From assembly GCF_004168205.1 (NCBI RefSeq), contig NZ_RCYB01000004.1, positions 1-64,000 of the forward strand: DNA of 64,000 bases, in the 5' to 3' direction. The stretch comes from Catenibacterium sp. co_0103. GTDB taxonomy: Bacteria; Bacillota_I; Bacilli_A; Erysipelotrichales; Coprobacillaceae. The position numbers and the translations under genes are program-made. This document shows positions 37,640-45,610 of the stretch, piece by piece. A model generated the notes under the pieces. That model saw only the letters and a program-made list of their open reading frames with translations. It was not told where the DNA came from and made no database searches. How positions within the stretch are numbered: the first letter of the stretch is position 1; each line of letters opens with the position of its first letter.

Positions 37640-38308
37640 ATGCTCAGTAATTATACAAAGTCAATGCAAAAAACACTTAAAAATGAGTTGTTTATACAGA
37701 AATCGGATTTAACTTGGGAACAGCGTAAGCTTGGTGATTGTATCTTTGAATTGAAAAGTGGTTTATCTAGAATGTTGTCTGAAGAAGATATTGGAATGCC
37801 TGTTGTTAGAGCAAACAATATTGAAAATGATAAGTTGGACATGAGTAATAATGTTAAATATTGGTATGTTAACGACCCACAAGGAGTAGACACCTTAAAT
37901 TACACTATTTCAAAAAACGATATTTTAATCAATTTCATTAATAGTGAAAACAAAATGGGGACCGCTGCTATTGTTGAAAAAATGCCGAATAGACCAACTA
38001 TTTATACTACTAACATATTAAAAATGAAATTAAATGATAAATGCTATAATTATTATTTTTTAGCTTATACACATACCAAAGATTATAAAGAGTATATTAA
38101 GGGCATAAGTAAAATCGCCGTCAATCAAGCAAGTTTTACAACTGTGGATTTTAAAAATTACTGTATAAATATTCCAAGTGTTAATGAGCAAAGTGCTATT
38201 GGAGAATGTTTTCGAAAGATAGATGAACTTATCACCCTTCATCAGCGTGTAAAATCACTAAAAATAGACATTATAACTAAGAAAGGAGTGTTAAATAATG
38301 GTATTTAA
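37640..38308 (+). CDS. half-size HsdS (third TRD cassette)
   Basis: This 222-aa open frame carries one TRD between WEQRKLGD (residues 27-34) and LITLHQR (near 197-203), with a 26-residue non-conserved lead and a short tail (VKSLKIDIITKKGVLNNGI) that replaces the usual conserved helix. It overlaps the hsdR start by 11 bp, and its tail supplies the AAAGGAG site for hsdR, so it may be translated. The lead has no clear ribosome site. A half HsdS can dimerise into a working specificity subunit in some type I systems; otherwise this is a silent donor for TRD exchange. Confidence 0.6.
   Translation: MLSNYTKSMQKTLKNELFIQKSDLTWEQRKLGDCIFELKSGLSRMLSEEDIGMPVVRANNIENDKLDMSNNVKYWYVNDPQGVDTLNYTISKNDILINFINSENKMGTAAIVEKMPNRPTIYTTNILKMKLNDKCYNYYFLAYTHTKDYKEYIKGISKIAVNQASFTTVDFKNYCINIPSVNEQSAIGECFRKIDELITLHQRVKSLKIDIITKKGVLNNGI
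37714..37725 (+). repeat. 5' cassette core, copy 3
   Basis: TTGGGAACAGCG at the start of the third TRD cassette; identity with copies 4 and 5 extends left to AC (ACTTGGGAACAGCG). Confidence 0.9.
38228..38247 (+). repeat. 3' cassette core, copy 3
   Basis: The 20-base 3' core, identical to copies 1, 2 and 4. The next bases diverge at once. Confidence 0.9.
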
Positions 38309-41300
38309 TAAAGAATTAGACTTTGAAAAAGCATTAATCAAAGTCTTATGTACAAAAGGATGGGAACAGGAAATCATACAGAATCCCACAGAAGAAGATT
38401 TAATAAAGAATTGGGCAAATATTCTATTTGAAAACAATAGAAATATTAATAGATTGGGAGACTATCCTTTAACTAGAACTGAAATGAATCAGATTATTGA
38501 TCAGATCATTAATTTAAGAACTCCTTTACAGTTAAACAGCTTCATTAACGGTAAAACTGTCGCAATCAAGAGAGATAATCCAGATGACAAGCAGCATTAT
38601 GGTAAGGAAGTAAGCCTTAAGATTTATGATCGTGATGAAATTGCTGCTGGTCAAAGTAGATATCAGATAGTGGAACAACCTATATTAAAAACTAAGTCTA
38701 AACTAGTAAATGATAGAAGAGGCGATTTGATGCTTCTTATTAACGGCATGCCAGTTATTCATATCGAATTAAAAAAGAGTGGTATACCAATTAGTGAAGC
38801 TGAAGAACAAATACGTAAATATGCCTATGAAGGTGTCTATACAGGAATTTATTCTTTGGTGCAGATATTTGTGGCTATGAATCCAGAAGAATCAGTATAT
38901 TATGCCAATCCTGGACCAGATGGAAGATTTAATGAAAATTATTATTTCCATTGGGCAGACTTTAATAATGAACCTATTAATAACTGGAAGGATGTCGCTT
39001 CTACATTATTATCTATTCCTATGGCTCATCAGTTAATTGGTTTTTATACGGTTGCAGATAGCTCGGATGGTGTTCTAAAAGTAATGAGAAGTTATCAGTA
39101 TTATGCAGCTAGTGCGATTTCAGATAAAGTTTCAAAAACAAAATGGAACGAAGGAAATCAAAGAGGAGGTTTTATCTGGCATACAACAGGTTCAGGTAAA
39201 ACTATGACTAGTTTTAAGTCTGCAGAATTGATTGCAAATTCTAAAGATGCAGATAAAGTTATATTCTTAACAGACAGATTAGAACTAGGTACTCAGTCTT
39301 TAAAGGAATATAAAGGATTTGCTGATTGTGAAGACTATGTACAGGCTACCGAAAATACAAGAGTACTCATTTCTAAATTAACGAGTGAAGATCCTAAAGA
39401 TACTCTTATAGTTACTTCTATTCAAAAGATGAGTAACATTAAGCATGAAGAAGACGGATTGAATGAAAGAGATATTCAGAAAATAAGTTTAAAACGATTA
39501 GTATTTATTGTAGATGAAGCACATCGTTCTACTTTTGGTGAAATGTTATTTACTATTAAAACTACATTCCCTAAGGCATTGTTCTTTGGATTTACTGGAA
39601 CACCTATCCAAAAAGAAAACCAAAAGAAAAACAATACTACAGCTAGGGTATTTGGTAATGAATTACATAGATATAGTATTGCAGATGGTATAAGAGATAA
39701 GAATGTGCTAGGTTTTGATCCATATATGGTTAAAACATATAAAGATGGTGATATCAGAAAAGCAGTCGCTTTAGAACAAGCAAAGGCTAAAACTGAAGAA
39801 GAGGTATTTACTGATCCAAAGAAAGAAAAAAAGTACTATGAATACATGGATTCATCAAAAATACCGATGGCAGGACATGAAGAATCAGGAAAGTATAAAA
39901 AGGGAATAGAAGACTATGTTTCTACTTCACAATATACTACAGAAGAACATCAAAGAGCAGTTGTTTCAGATGTTATAGAACATTGGAATACATACAGTCA
40001 TAATTCAAAGTTTCATGCTATCTTTGCTACTTCAAGTATTACAGAAGCAATTAAATATTATCAGTTGTTTAAAGAGATGAAACCTTCATTACGTGTAACT
40101 TGTTTGTTTGATCCTAACATTGATAATAAAGGTGGTTTTGAATATAAAGAAGAAGGACTAAAAGAAATCCTTGATGATTATTATAAACTTTATGGTTCGA
40201 AATATGATATGGCTAAACATGCAGAATTTAAAAAGGATGTAGCTTTTAGACTAGCACATAAAGAATATCATAAAGGTATTGAAAGAACTCCAGAAAAACA
40301 ATTAGATTTACTAATTGTAGTTGATCAGATGTTAACTGGCTTTGATTCTAAATGGGTTAATACATTGTATTTAGATAAGGTAATCGAGTACGAAAGTATT
40401 ATTCAAGCTTTTTCTAGAACTAATAGACTATTTGGAAATGATAAACCTTTTGGTGTTATTAGATATTACAGAAAAACCAATACAATGGCTAGAAACATAA
40501 AAGATGCAGTTAAACTATATTCAGGCGATAAACCTCTAGAATTATTTGTAGATAAACTACCTAAGAATCTAGAAGGTATAAATACAACTTATAAAGAGAT
40601 TAAAGAACTATTTAATTCAGAAGGTATTAAAGATTTTGAAAAGGTGCCTGATGACAATGCAGTGTCTGCAAAATTTGTTTCATTATTTAATGATTTTAAT
40701 GAGTATCTAGATGCAGCTAAGGTTCAAGGATTTATATGGGATAAAGAAGTATATACATATGATGATCCTGCAACTGAAGAACATAAAGAGTATCATATTT
40801 ATGTGACTAAACGTGAATATGAGGCATTATTACAGAGATACAAAGAGTTATCAGATGGTGATCCTGATACAACACATACAGATGATGATATTCCTTATGA
40901 TCTTAAGAGCTACATTGTTGAAATAGATTCAGAAAAAATTGATTCTGATTATATGAATAGTCGATTTAGAAAGTATCTAAAGGAATTGAATAAAGGATCT
41001 TCACCTGAAGTTGTAGAAAAAGCATTATCTGAATTACATCAGTCTTTTGCGAGTTTGAGTCAGGAAGACCAAAAATATGCAAATATATTCTTACATGATG
41101 TACAGAGTGGAGAAGTCGATGTTCAAGAAGATAAAACTTTAAGGGACTATATCAATGAATACAAATATAATGCAAAGAATGATCAAACTCATAAGTTTGC
41201 AGAAACATTTGGTCTTGATGAAGATAAATTAAGAAGCATGATGGAATTAAATCTGAACGAATTGAATATTAATGAGTTTGGAAGACTAGATGATTTAAAG

Positions 41301-41444
41301 AAATCTGTTGATAAACAGAAGGCAAGAGCTTATTTTGAATCTGTAGAAGGTACAAAAGTATTGCCACATAAAGTTAATATTAGAATGGATAGTTTATTAA
41401 GAAAGTTCATTCTGTCTGGTGGATTTGAGTTAGGAAAATCATAA
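38298..41444 (+). CDS. hsdR: type I restriction subunit (ATP-dependent translocase/nuclease)
   Basis: This 1048-aa motor and nuclease has an N-terminal PD-(D/E)xK domain (RGDLMLL, then IELKK near 156-160), Walker A TGSGKTMTS near 295-303, DEAHRS near 405-410, the motif FTGTPIQ near 433-439, helicase-C motifs (LDKVIEYESIIQAFSRTNR near 693-711) and a helical C-terminal M-binding region. With M and S it cuts DNA unmethylated at the S target. It lies between the third and fourth TRD cassettes, an unusual place. Confidence 0.95.
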   Translation: MVFNKELDFEKALIKVLCTKGWEQEIIQNPTEEDLIKNWANILFENNRNINRLGDYPLTRTEMNQIIDQIINLRTPLQLNSFINGKTVAIKRDNPDDKQHYGKEVSLKIYDRDEIAAGQSRYQIVEQPILKTKSKLVNDRRGDLMLLINGMPVIHIELKKSGIPISEAEEQIRKYAYEGVYTGIYSLVQIFVAMNPEESVYYANPGPDGRFNENYYFHWADFNNEPINNWKDVASTLLSIPMAHQLIGFYTVADSSDGVLKVMRSYQYYAASAISDKVSKTKWNEGNQRGGFIWHTTGSGKTMTSFKSAELIANSKDADKVIFLTDRLELGTQSLKEYKGFADCEDYVQATENTRVLISKLTSEDPKDTLIVTSIQKMSNIKHEEDGLNERDIQKISLKRLVFIVDEAHRSTFGEMLFTIKTTFPKALFFGFTGTPIQKENQKKNNTTARVFGNELHRYSIADGIRDKNVLGFDPYMVKTYKDGDIRKAVALEQAKAKTEEEVFTDPKKEKKYYEYMDSSKIPMAGHEESGKYKKGIEDYVSTSQYTTEEHQRAVVSDVIEHWNTYSHNSKFHAIFATSSITEAIKYYQLFKEMKPSLRVTCLFDPNIDNKGGFEYKEEGLKEILDDYYKLYGSKYDMAKHAEFKKDVAFRLAHKEYHKGIERTPEKQLDLLIVVDQMLTGFDSKWVNTLYLDKVIEYESIIQAFSRTNRLFGNDKPFGVIRYYRKTNTMARNIKDAVKLYSGDKPLELFVDKLPKNLEGINTTYKEIKELFNSEGIKDFEKVPDDNAVSAKFVSLFNDFNEYLDAAKVQGFIWDKEVYTYDDPATEEHKEYHIYVTKREYEALLQRYKELSDGDPDTTHTDDDIPYDLKSYIVEIDSEKIDSDYMNSRFRKYLKELNKGSSPEVVEKALSELHQSFASLSQEDQKYANIFLHDVQSGEVDVQEDKTLRDYINEYKYNAKNDQTHKFAETFGLDEDKLRSMMELNLNELNINEFGRLDDLKKSVDKQKARAYFESVEGTKVLPHKVNIRMDSLLRKFILSGGFELGKS

Positions 41445-41490
41445 AATACTGTAATTGATTGAGTGATAGATAATGAGATTCTTGTAAAAC

Positions 41491-41502
41491 TTGGGAACAG
41501 CG
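41491..41502 (+). repeat. 5' cassette core, copy 4
   Basis: TTGGGAACAGCG, start of silent TRD cassette 4. Confidence 0.9.
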
Positions 41503-41980
41503 AGAGTTGGGAGATATTGCTGAGAAGTCTGTGGAAAAAAATGCAGGAATAAAATATATAGAGACGTTAACTAATTCAGCAGAATTTGGGATTATTAGTC
41601 AGAGAGATTTTTTTGATCATGATATATCAAAAATAAACAACTTAGCTGGATATTACATTGTGAAAAATGAGTATTTTGTTTATAATCCTCGAATCTCAAC
41701 AAATGCACCGGTAGGGCCAATAAATTGTAATAAGCTAGGGAAAATTGGCGTAATGTCGCCATTATATACCGTTTTTTGTACGCACGATGTTGATACAACT
41801 TATTTAGAATATTTCTTTAAAAGTAAATATTGGCATTCTTATATGAATTTTAATGGAGATTCGGGAGCAAGGTCAGATAGGTTCTCTATAAAAGATACTT
41901 TGTTCTTTGAAATGCCAATACCTACGCCGTGTACAAGTGAACAAAGAAAAATTGGTAAGGTTTTAACTGAAATTGACAAT

Positions 41981-42000
41981 CTTATCACCCTTCATCAGCG
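41981..42000 (+). repeat. 3' cassette core, copy 4
   Basis: Identical 20-base 3' core, followed by TTAA that closes the frame. Confidence 0.9.
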
Positions 42001-42202
42001 TTAAAATGCATTGTATTTAGGAATTTGACAATTGTTAGTTAAAAATACGTATATGTATGAAGCTTATGGATTGAATTGTTCAATTTGATTGGAACTTCTA
42101 GTGTTATCAATTTTATAAATTTGATTCGATAACTTGTTGCTCAGAAATTAAGAAAAAATAACTTAGCTTCTGATTACAATTGAATAGTATTTTGATGCTT
42201 AT

Positions 42203-42240
42203 ATACCAAGGATTTTAGCCATATTCTTGGTATTTTTTTG
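42203..42240 (+). terminator. intrinsic terminator between TRD cassettes 4 and 5
   Basis: ATACCAAG (42203-42210) and CTTGGTAT (42226-42233) with a seven-T tail. It would stop hsdMSR transcription before cassette 5 and the recombinase gene. The rest of 42005-42260 is AT-rich with no gene. Confidence 0.75.
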
Positions 42241-42260
42241 TTAATCATATAAGCAATTAC

Positions 42261-42272
42261 TTGGGAACAGCG
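42261..42272 (+). repeat. 5' cassette core, copy 5
   Basis: TTGGGAACAGCG, start of silent TRD cassette 5. Confidence 0.9.
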
Positions 42273-42756
42273 TGAGTTAGGGAATATAGGGCAGACATAT
42301 ACAGGGTTATCAGGAAAAACAAAAGATGATTTTGGACATGGGCATGCTCAATTTGTTACTTATATGAATGTTTTTTCTAATCCGATTAGTAATCCAAAAA
42401 TGAATGAACCAATTGAAGTTGATTCTAAACAAAATGAAGTAGAGGTTGGAGATGTATTCTTTACTACTTCGTCTGAAACACCAAAAGAAGTAGGAATGAC
42501 CTCTGTTTTAATAGAAAAACAGGGCAAAATGTATCTTAATAGCTTTTGTTTTGGATATCGTCTTTATGAGAAATACGATAGTTATTATCTAGCATATATG
42601 TTACGATCTAATTCTTTTAGAGAGAAAATCATAATGCTCGCTCAAGGTATATCTAGATATAACATTTCTAAAAATAAAGTTATGGAAATAGATGTTTTTA
42701 TTCCTTCACATAAAGAACAGATGGAGATTGGTAAGTATTTTCGTGATCTCGATACT

Positions 42757-42782
42757 CTTATCACCCTTCATCAGTGTGAGCC
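42757..42782 (+). repeat. 3' cassette core, copy 5 (left inverted repeat of the recombinase gene)
   Basis: CTTATCACCCTTCATCAGTG followed by TGAGCC. It matches the reverse complement of 43745-43770 at 23 of 26 bases, so the recombinase gene sits between inverted copies. Confidence 0.8.
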
Positions 42783-42807
42783 AGAAAACAAGATGGAGGA
42801 CAATAAA

Positions 42808-43734
42808 ATGTTAGATAATATAAATAACCAAATCTTATTCTGTGATTACTATGAAAAATGGATAAAAGTATACAAAGAAGGCGCAATAAGAAAAGTTACA
42901 TTAGAAAAATACTATATGACACATCGTTGGTTAAAGAAGTTAATACCTGAATTAAAAATATGTGAAATGACTCGTATCAACTATCAACAGTTATTGAATG
43001 ACTATGCTTTATATCATGAAAGACAAACAACTATGGATTTCCATCACCAATTAAAAGGTGCAATACTAGATGCTGTAGATGAAGGATTATTGGATAGAGA
43101 TCCTACACGTAAAGCAATTATCAAAGGGAAAACACCTGCAGCTAAAAAGATTAAGTATATCAACCAGTTTGAATTACATACATTACTTAATAATTTAAAT
43201 CTAAAGTCAGAAATAAGTTGGGATTGGTTTATCTTAATAGTTGCTAAAACAGGATTAAGATTTTCAGAAGCACTTGCTTTAACCCCAAAAGATTTTGATT
43301 TTGGAAGACAATCTATTTCTGTAAGTAAAACATGGGATTATAAAGGTGATGGAGGTTTTTTACCAACTAAAAACAAATCATCAGTCCGTAAAGTACAAAT
43401 AGATTGGCAGACAGTGATTCAGTTTTCTGAATTAATAAAAGGTTTGCCAGAAGACAAACCTATATTTGTGAATGGTAAAGTTTATAATTCTACTGTAAAT
43501 GATATACTTGCTAGATATTGTAAAAAAGCGAATGTACCTGTTATATCAGTCCATGGTTTAAGACATACACATGCATCACTATTATTATTTGCTGGTGTAT
43601 CTATTGCGAGTGTGGCAAGACGACTAGGTCATTCAAGTATGAATACAACTCAAAAAACATATTTACATATTATTCAGGAATTAGAAAGTCAGGATGTTGA
43701 TTTAGTAATGCGTTCATTATCAGGATTAAGTTAA
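42808..43734 (+). CDS. tyrosine recombinase of the hsdS-shuffling (XerC/PsrA-like) type
   Basis: This 308-aa site-specific recombinase has an N-terminal SAM-like core-binding domain (about 10-110) and a catalytic domain. Catalytic residues are Arg in KTGLRFSEAL (about 149), Lys in the TKNKSSVRK region, HxxR in VHGLRHTHAS (about 249-252), His/Trp in GHSS, and Tyr in QKTYLHI (about 285). ATG 42808 has GGAGGA 7 bases upstream; the open frame begins far earlier in TRD cassette 5. No phage or transposon genes accompany it, and enzymes of this kind next to hsdS arrays catalyse specificity switching. Confidence 0.9.
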   Translation: MLDNINNQILFCDYYEKWIKVYKEGAIRKVTLEKYYMTHRWLKKLIPELKICEMTRINYQQLLNDYALYHERQTTMDFHHQLKGAILDAVDEGLLDRDPTRKAIIKGKTPAAKKIKYINQFELHTLLNNLNLKSEISWDWFILIVAKTGLRFSEALALTPKDFDFGRQSISVSKTWDYKGDGGFLPTKNKSSVRKVQIDWQTVIQFSELIKGLPEDKPIFVNGKVYNSTVNDILARYCKKANVPVISVHGLRHTHASLLLFAGVSIASVARRLGHSSMNTTQKTYLHIIQELESQDVDLVMRSLSGLS

Positions 43735-43744
43735 AATAATAAAA

Positions 43745-43770
43745 GGCTCGCACTGATCAAGGATGATAAG
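43745..43770 (-). repeat. right inverted copy of the 3' core
   Basis: On the minus strand CTTATCATCCTTGATCAGTG then CGAGCC, 23/26 identical to 42757-42782. It begins 10 bases after the recombinase stop. Its short minus-strand reading frame (LIILDQCE) has a stop four codons before the core, so no TRD is attached. Confidence 0.75.
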
Positions 43771-43909
43771 AAAAGAATATCTTTAAATCAAAATAGCGTA
43801 TAATACTAGCAGGTAATATGACTAAGGGGTTTACTTATAAGGGTGTAATTTTTAAACATTATTTTTGTTATATCTGATTTAGGTATATGTGGATTGAAAT
43901 TATTCAGAT

Positions 43910-43958
43910 AAAAAATAAAGGGTGCCCCCCGCCGTACAGGCAAAGGCCACCCTTTATG
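43910..43958 (-). ncRNA. candidate ~50-nt RNA with strong promoter (antitoxin-like)
   Basis: On the minus strand TTGTAA (43987-43992), 17-bp spacer and TATAAT (43964-43969) form a good promoter. Just downstream, ATAAAGGGTG (43957 to 43948) and CACCCTTTAT (43924 to 43915) form a 10-bp stem that closes a very GC-rich loop and is followed by TTTTTT. The product would be a ~50-nt hairpin RNA, the size and design of type I antitoxin RNAs. A converging plus-strand transcript could end at 44036; short plus ORFs opposite (for instance ATG 43886, MWIEIIQIKNKG, 27 codons) are not obvious toxins. Confidence 0.55.
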
Positions 43959-44007
43959 TCTATATTATAACCATTATTCACGTTAATTACAATAAGATGT
44001 ATCTTTT

Positions 44008-44036
44008 CAGTACAGCTCACAACTGTACTGTTTTTT
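44008..44036 (+). terminator. intrinsic terminator, plus strand
   Basis: CAGTACAG (44008-44015), loop CTCACAA and CTGTACTG (44023-44030) with six Ts. No annotated gene precedes it on this strand within 270 bp, which implies a small transcript here or the tail of the recombinase mRNA. Confidence 0.8.
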
Positions 44037-44093
44037 ATTGTGGTAATTATAGTACTTATACATTTAATCAGTATTCTTTACCCGTATCTATCC

Positions 44094-44134
44094 ACTTTTT
44101 GATTTCTTGAAATCAAAAAGTCAATCAGTATAAT
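44094..44134 (+). promoter_or_regulatory. promoter overlapped by a perfect 13-bp inverted repeat
   Basis: ACTTTTTGATTTC (44094-44106) and GAAATCAAAAAGT (44109-44121) are separated by TT. The -35 (TTGAAA, 44107-44112) lies in the middle of the repeat and the -10 (TATAAT, 44129-44134) follows after 16 bp. A regulator bound here would block RNA polymerase. The ATG of the downstream gene is only 25 bp past the -10. Confidence 0.65.
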
Positions 44135-44158
44135 AATTATGGAAAGGGGTAAAACAAA

Positions 44159-44731
44159 ATGAAACTATCTGAATTCCATGCATTTAAACGTAAAATCAAT
44201 GAACTTTATATTAATGTAAAAGACAGTAGTATGTACAAACAACTCTTTAGCAGTATCAAGGCGTTAGACTGCTTGGAAACCTATTGTCTAGGTATAAGTT
44301 ATCAAATCGTTTCTCATAGCACTCTATCCAGAGAACATCAAATAAAATTATTAGATGAATTTTATAAAGAAGCACACATACCCTTTGATCCGTCAGAAGT
44401 ATATACTATGATGGAAAACGGACCATATACAATAGATGAGAATCCTATTTGGTATGGTATAGATGCTATGACATCTAATCGTCCTGGTTCTGTTAACTTT
44501 TGTCTTTACTACTCTTTAATGACTGGAATGATATCTGAACAAGATGGCATTAATTACTACAATGAATTAACTAAGCTATTAAGTAGTTTCCTTCATTCAT
44601 TCGGTCATCATACAGATGTATATGTCGATGAGTACATCAAAGAAACAGAACATTATACAACTACAATGGCTGCCCAATTTGTGGAGCACTGTCAAGAAGA
44701 ATACATGCAGGCATCAAAAAAAGTAAATTAA
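44159..44731 (+). CDS. hypothetical protein, 190 aa
   Basis: Not recognised. It is a soluble, mostly helical protein with no signal peptide or membrane segment. Notable are a run with two cysteines (ALDCLETYCLGISYQ) near 37-51 and a histidine-rich stretch (SFLHSFGHHTDVYVDEY) near 143-160. GGAAAGGGG lies 10 bases before the ATG. It is a single-gene transcript between a palindromic operator/promoter and its own terminator, so it is separately regulated. It adjoins the restriction locus but has no similarity to its proteins. Confidence 0.7.
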   Translation: MKLSEFHAFKRKINELYINVKDSSMYKQLFSSIKALDCLETYCLGISYQIVSHSTLSREHQIKLLDEFYKEAHIPFDPSEVYTMMENGPYTIDENPIWYGIDAMTSNRPGSVNFCLYYSLMTGMISEQDGINYYNELTKLLSSFLHSFGHHTDVYVDEYIKETEHYTTTMAAQFVEHCQEEYMQASKKVN

Positions 44732-44735
44732 ACGC

Positions 44736-44778
44736 AAAAAAAAGACTCGAATGGGGGAATATTCAAGTCTTTTTTTCT
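44736..44778 (+). terminator. intrinsic terminator of the 190-aa gene
   Basis: AAAAAAGACT and AGTCTTTTTT arms (44738-44746 and 44766-44774) with a partly paired interior, followed by Ts. Confidence 0.75.
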
Positions 44779-44892
44779 GCTTTTCTTTTCGCTTATCATT
44801 ATAGCATAAACTGTAATCGCTATCAATAATTATTTTACATATAACCAATCTCACTATATAATGATACAGTATTGATATGGAGGATTAATCAT

Positions 44893-45546
44893 ATGTTAGA
44901 AAACAAGAAGAACGTATTATTTGATATGGATGGCTTGCTTATTGATAGTGAAGCATTAGGAATCAAGATGTGGGAAAAGGTATTTGCTAGTCACAACGAA
45001 CCCTTTAACCCAGAAGCTGCTTATAAAACAATTGGCTCTAATGGATTAGCAGCACAAGAAATGCTGGAGAAAATCACAGGCAATAGATACTACTTTACAC
45101 GTTTTAGAGATGACAAGATCAAAGAAACAAGAAAATACTTAGAAACAAACCCTATGCCAGTTAAAAAAGGAGCTCATGAACTATTAACATATCTAAAAGA
45201 TAATGGTTATACATTGGTCCTTACTAGTTCTACTTTTGAACCAGATGTACTATTCTCATTAAAATCTGGAGGTTTAGACAAGTACTTTGATAAGTTTGTA
45301 TGTGGTGATCATGTTACTCGTGCCAAACCTAATCCAGAAATATTCAATAAAGCTATAGAACTATACAATCTTAAGAAAGAAGAAACATTTATTCTAGAAG
45401 ATTCTAGAAATGGTATTATTGCGGCAGATGCTGCAGGTATAGATGTTATTGGAGTACCTGATTTAGTGGATATCAGCGATATGACGCAATCACATTTGTT
45501 GTGTATCAAAGAAAATCTTCTAAAAGTGCTCGATTTAATAAAATAA
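44893..45546 (+). CDS. HAD-IA hydrolase, beta-phosphoglucomutase-like
   Basis: This 217-aa enzyme has motif I FDMDGLLIDSE at residues 8-18, a C1 helical cap, motif II LVLTSST near 113, the lysine in RAKPNPEIF near 143, and motif IV FILEDSRNGIIAA near 164-176. The spare acid/base Asp in DMDGLL and the glycine-rich motif IV suit phosphoglucomutase- or 2-deoxyglucose-6-phosphatase-like enzymes. ATG 44893 follows GGAGG by 7 bases. Single gene; substrate unknown. Confidence 0.85.
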   Translation: MLENKKNVLFDMDGLLIDSEALGIKMWEKVFASHNEPFNPEAAYKTIGSNGLAAQEMLEKITGNRYYFTRFRDDKIKETRKYLETNPMPVKKGAHELLTYLKDNGYTLVLTSSTFEPDVLFSLKSGGLDKYFDKFVCGDHVTRAKPNPEIFNKAIELYNLKKEETFILEDSRNGIIAADAAGIDVIGVPDLVDISDMTQSHLLCIKENLLKVLDLIK

Positions 45547-45610
45547 TTGAAGAATACAAACCTCTTATCATCTCTAACATGGTACAATAGAGAAGGAAGG
45601 AGGTTTTTTT

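Larger units (their letters stand above)
41488..42004 (+). pseudogene. silent TRD cassette 4 (hsdS fragment)
   Basis: One TRD frame runs from the 5' core (41491) through WEQRELGDIAEKSVEKN to LITLHQR at the 3' core (41981-42000) and a TAA at 42002-42004. No ATG with a ribosome site precedes it, so it is probably not expressed where it stands. It contains a complete ~165-residue TRD (ends RKIGKVLTEIDN) and can donate it to hsdS by recombination through the flanking cores. Confidence 0.75.
42258..42807 (+). pseudogene. silent TRD cassette 5, open into the recombinase gene
   Basis: From the 5' core (42261) the frame reads WEQRELGNIGQTYTGLSGK through a full TRD to LITLHQC at the variant 3' core (42757-42776), then continues with no stop through EPENKMEDNK into the recombinase. 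No ribosome site lies near its internal ATGs (first in-frame ATG 42364), so it is likely silent. The Arg of LITLHQR is Cys here through the single core change. Confidence 0.7.
43735..44158. other. gene-free region right of the recombinase
   Basis: This 424-bp stretch holds the right inverted core, the hairpin RNA and its promoter, a plus-strand terminator and the operator/promoter of the next gene. A plus-strand TATAAT at 43799-43804 could start a transcript running to the terminator at 44036. Confidence 0.5.

Noticed and set aside
36312..42782. The repeated cores as a CRISPR or transposon array
   Set aside because: Copies are 450-4000 bp apart, lie in coding sequence for conserved HsdS motifs, and have no cas or transposase genes.
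42808..43734. Recombinase as evidence of a prophage or ICE
   Set aside because: No phage, relaxase or conjugation genes are near, and its flanking repeats match the hsdS cores, which ties it to TRD shuffling.
43922..44110. 62-codon plus-strand ORF over the hairpin RNA
   Set aside because: No ribosome site; it runs through the promoter, terminator and operator and has no protein-like pattern.
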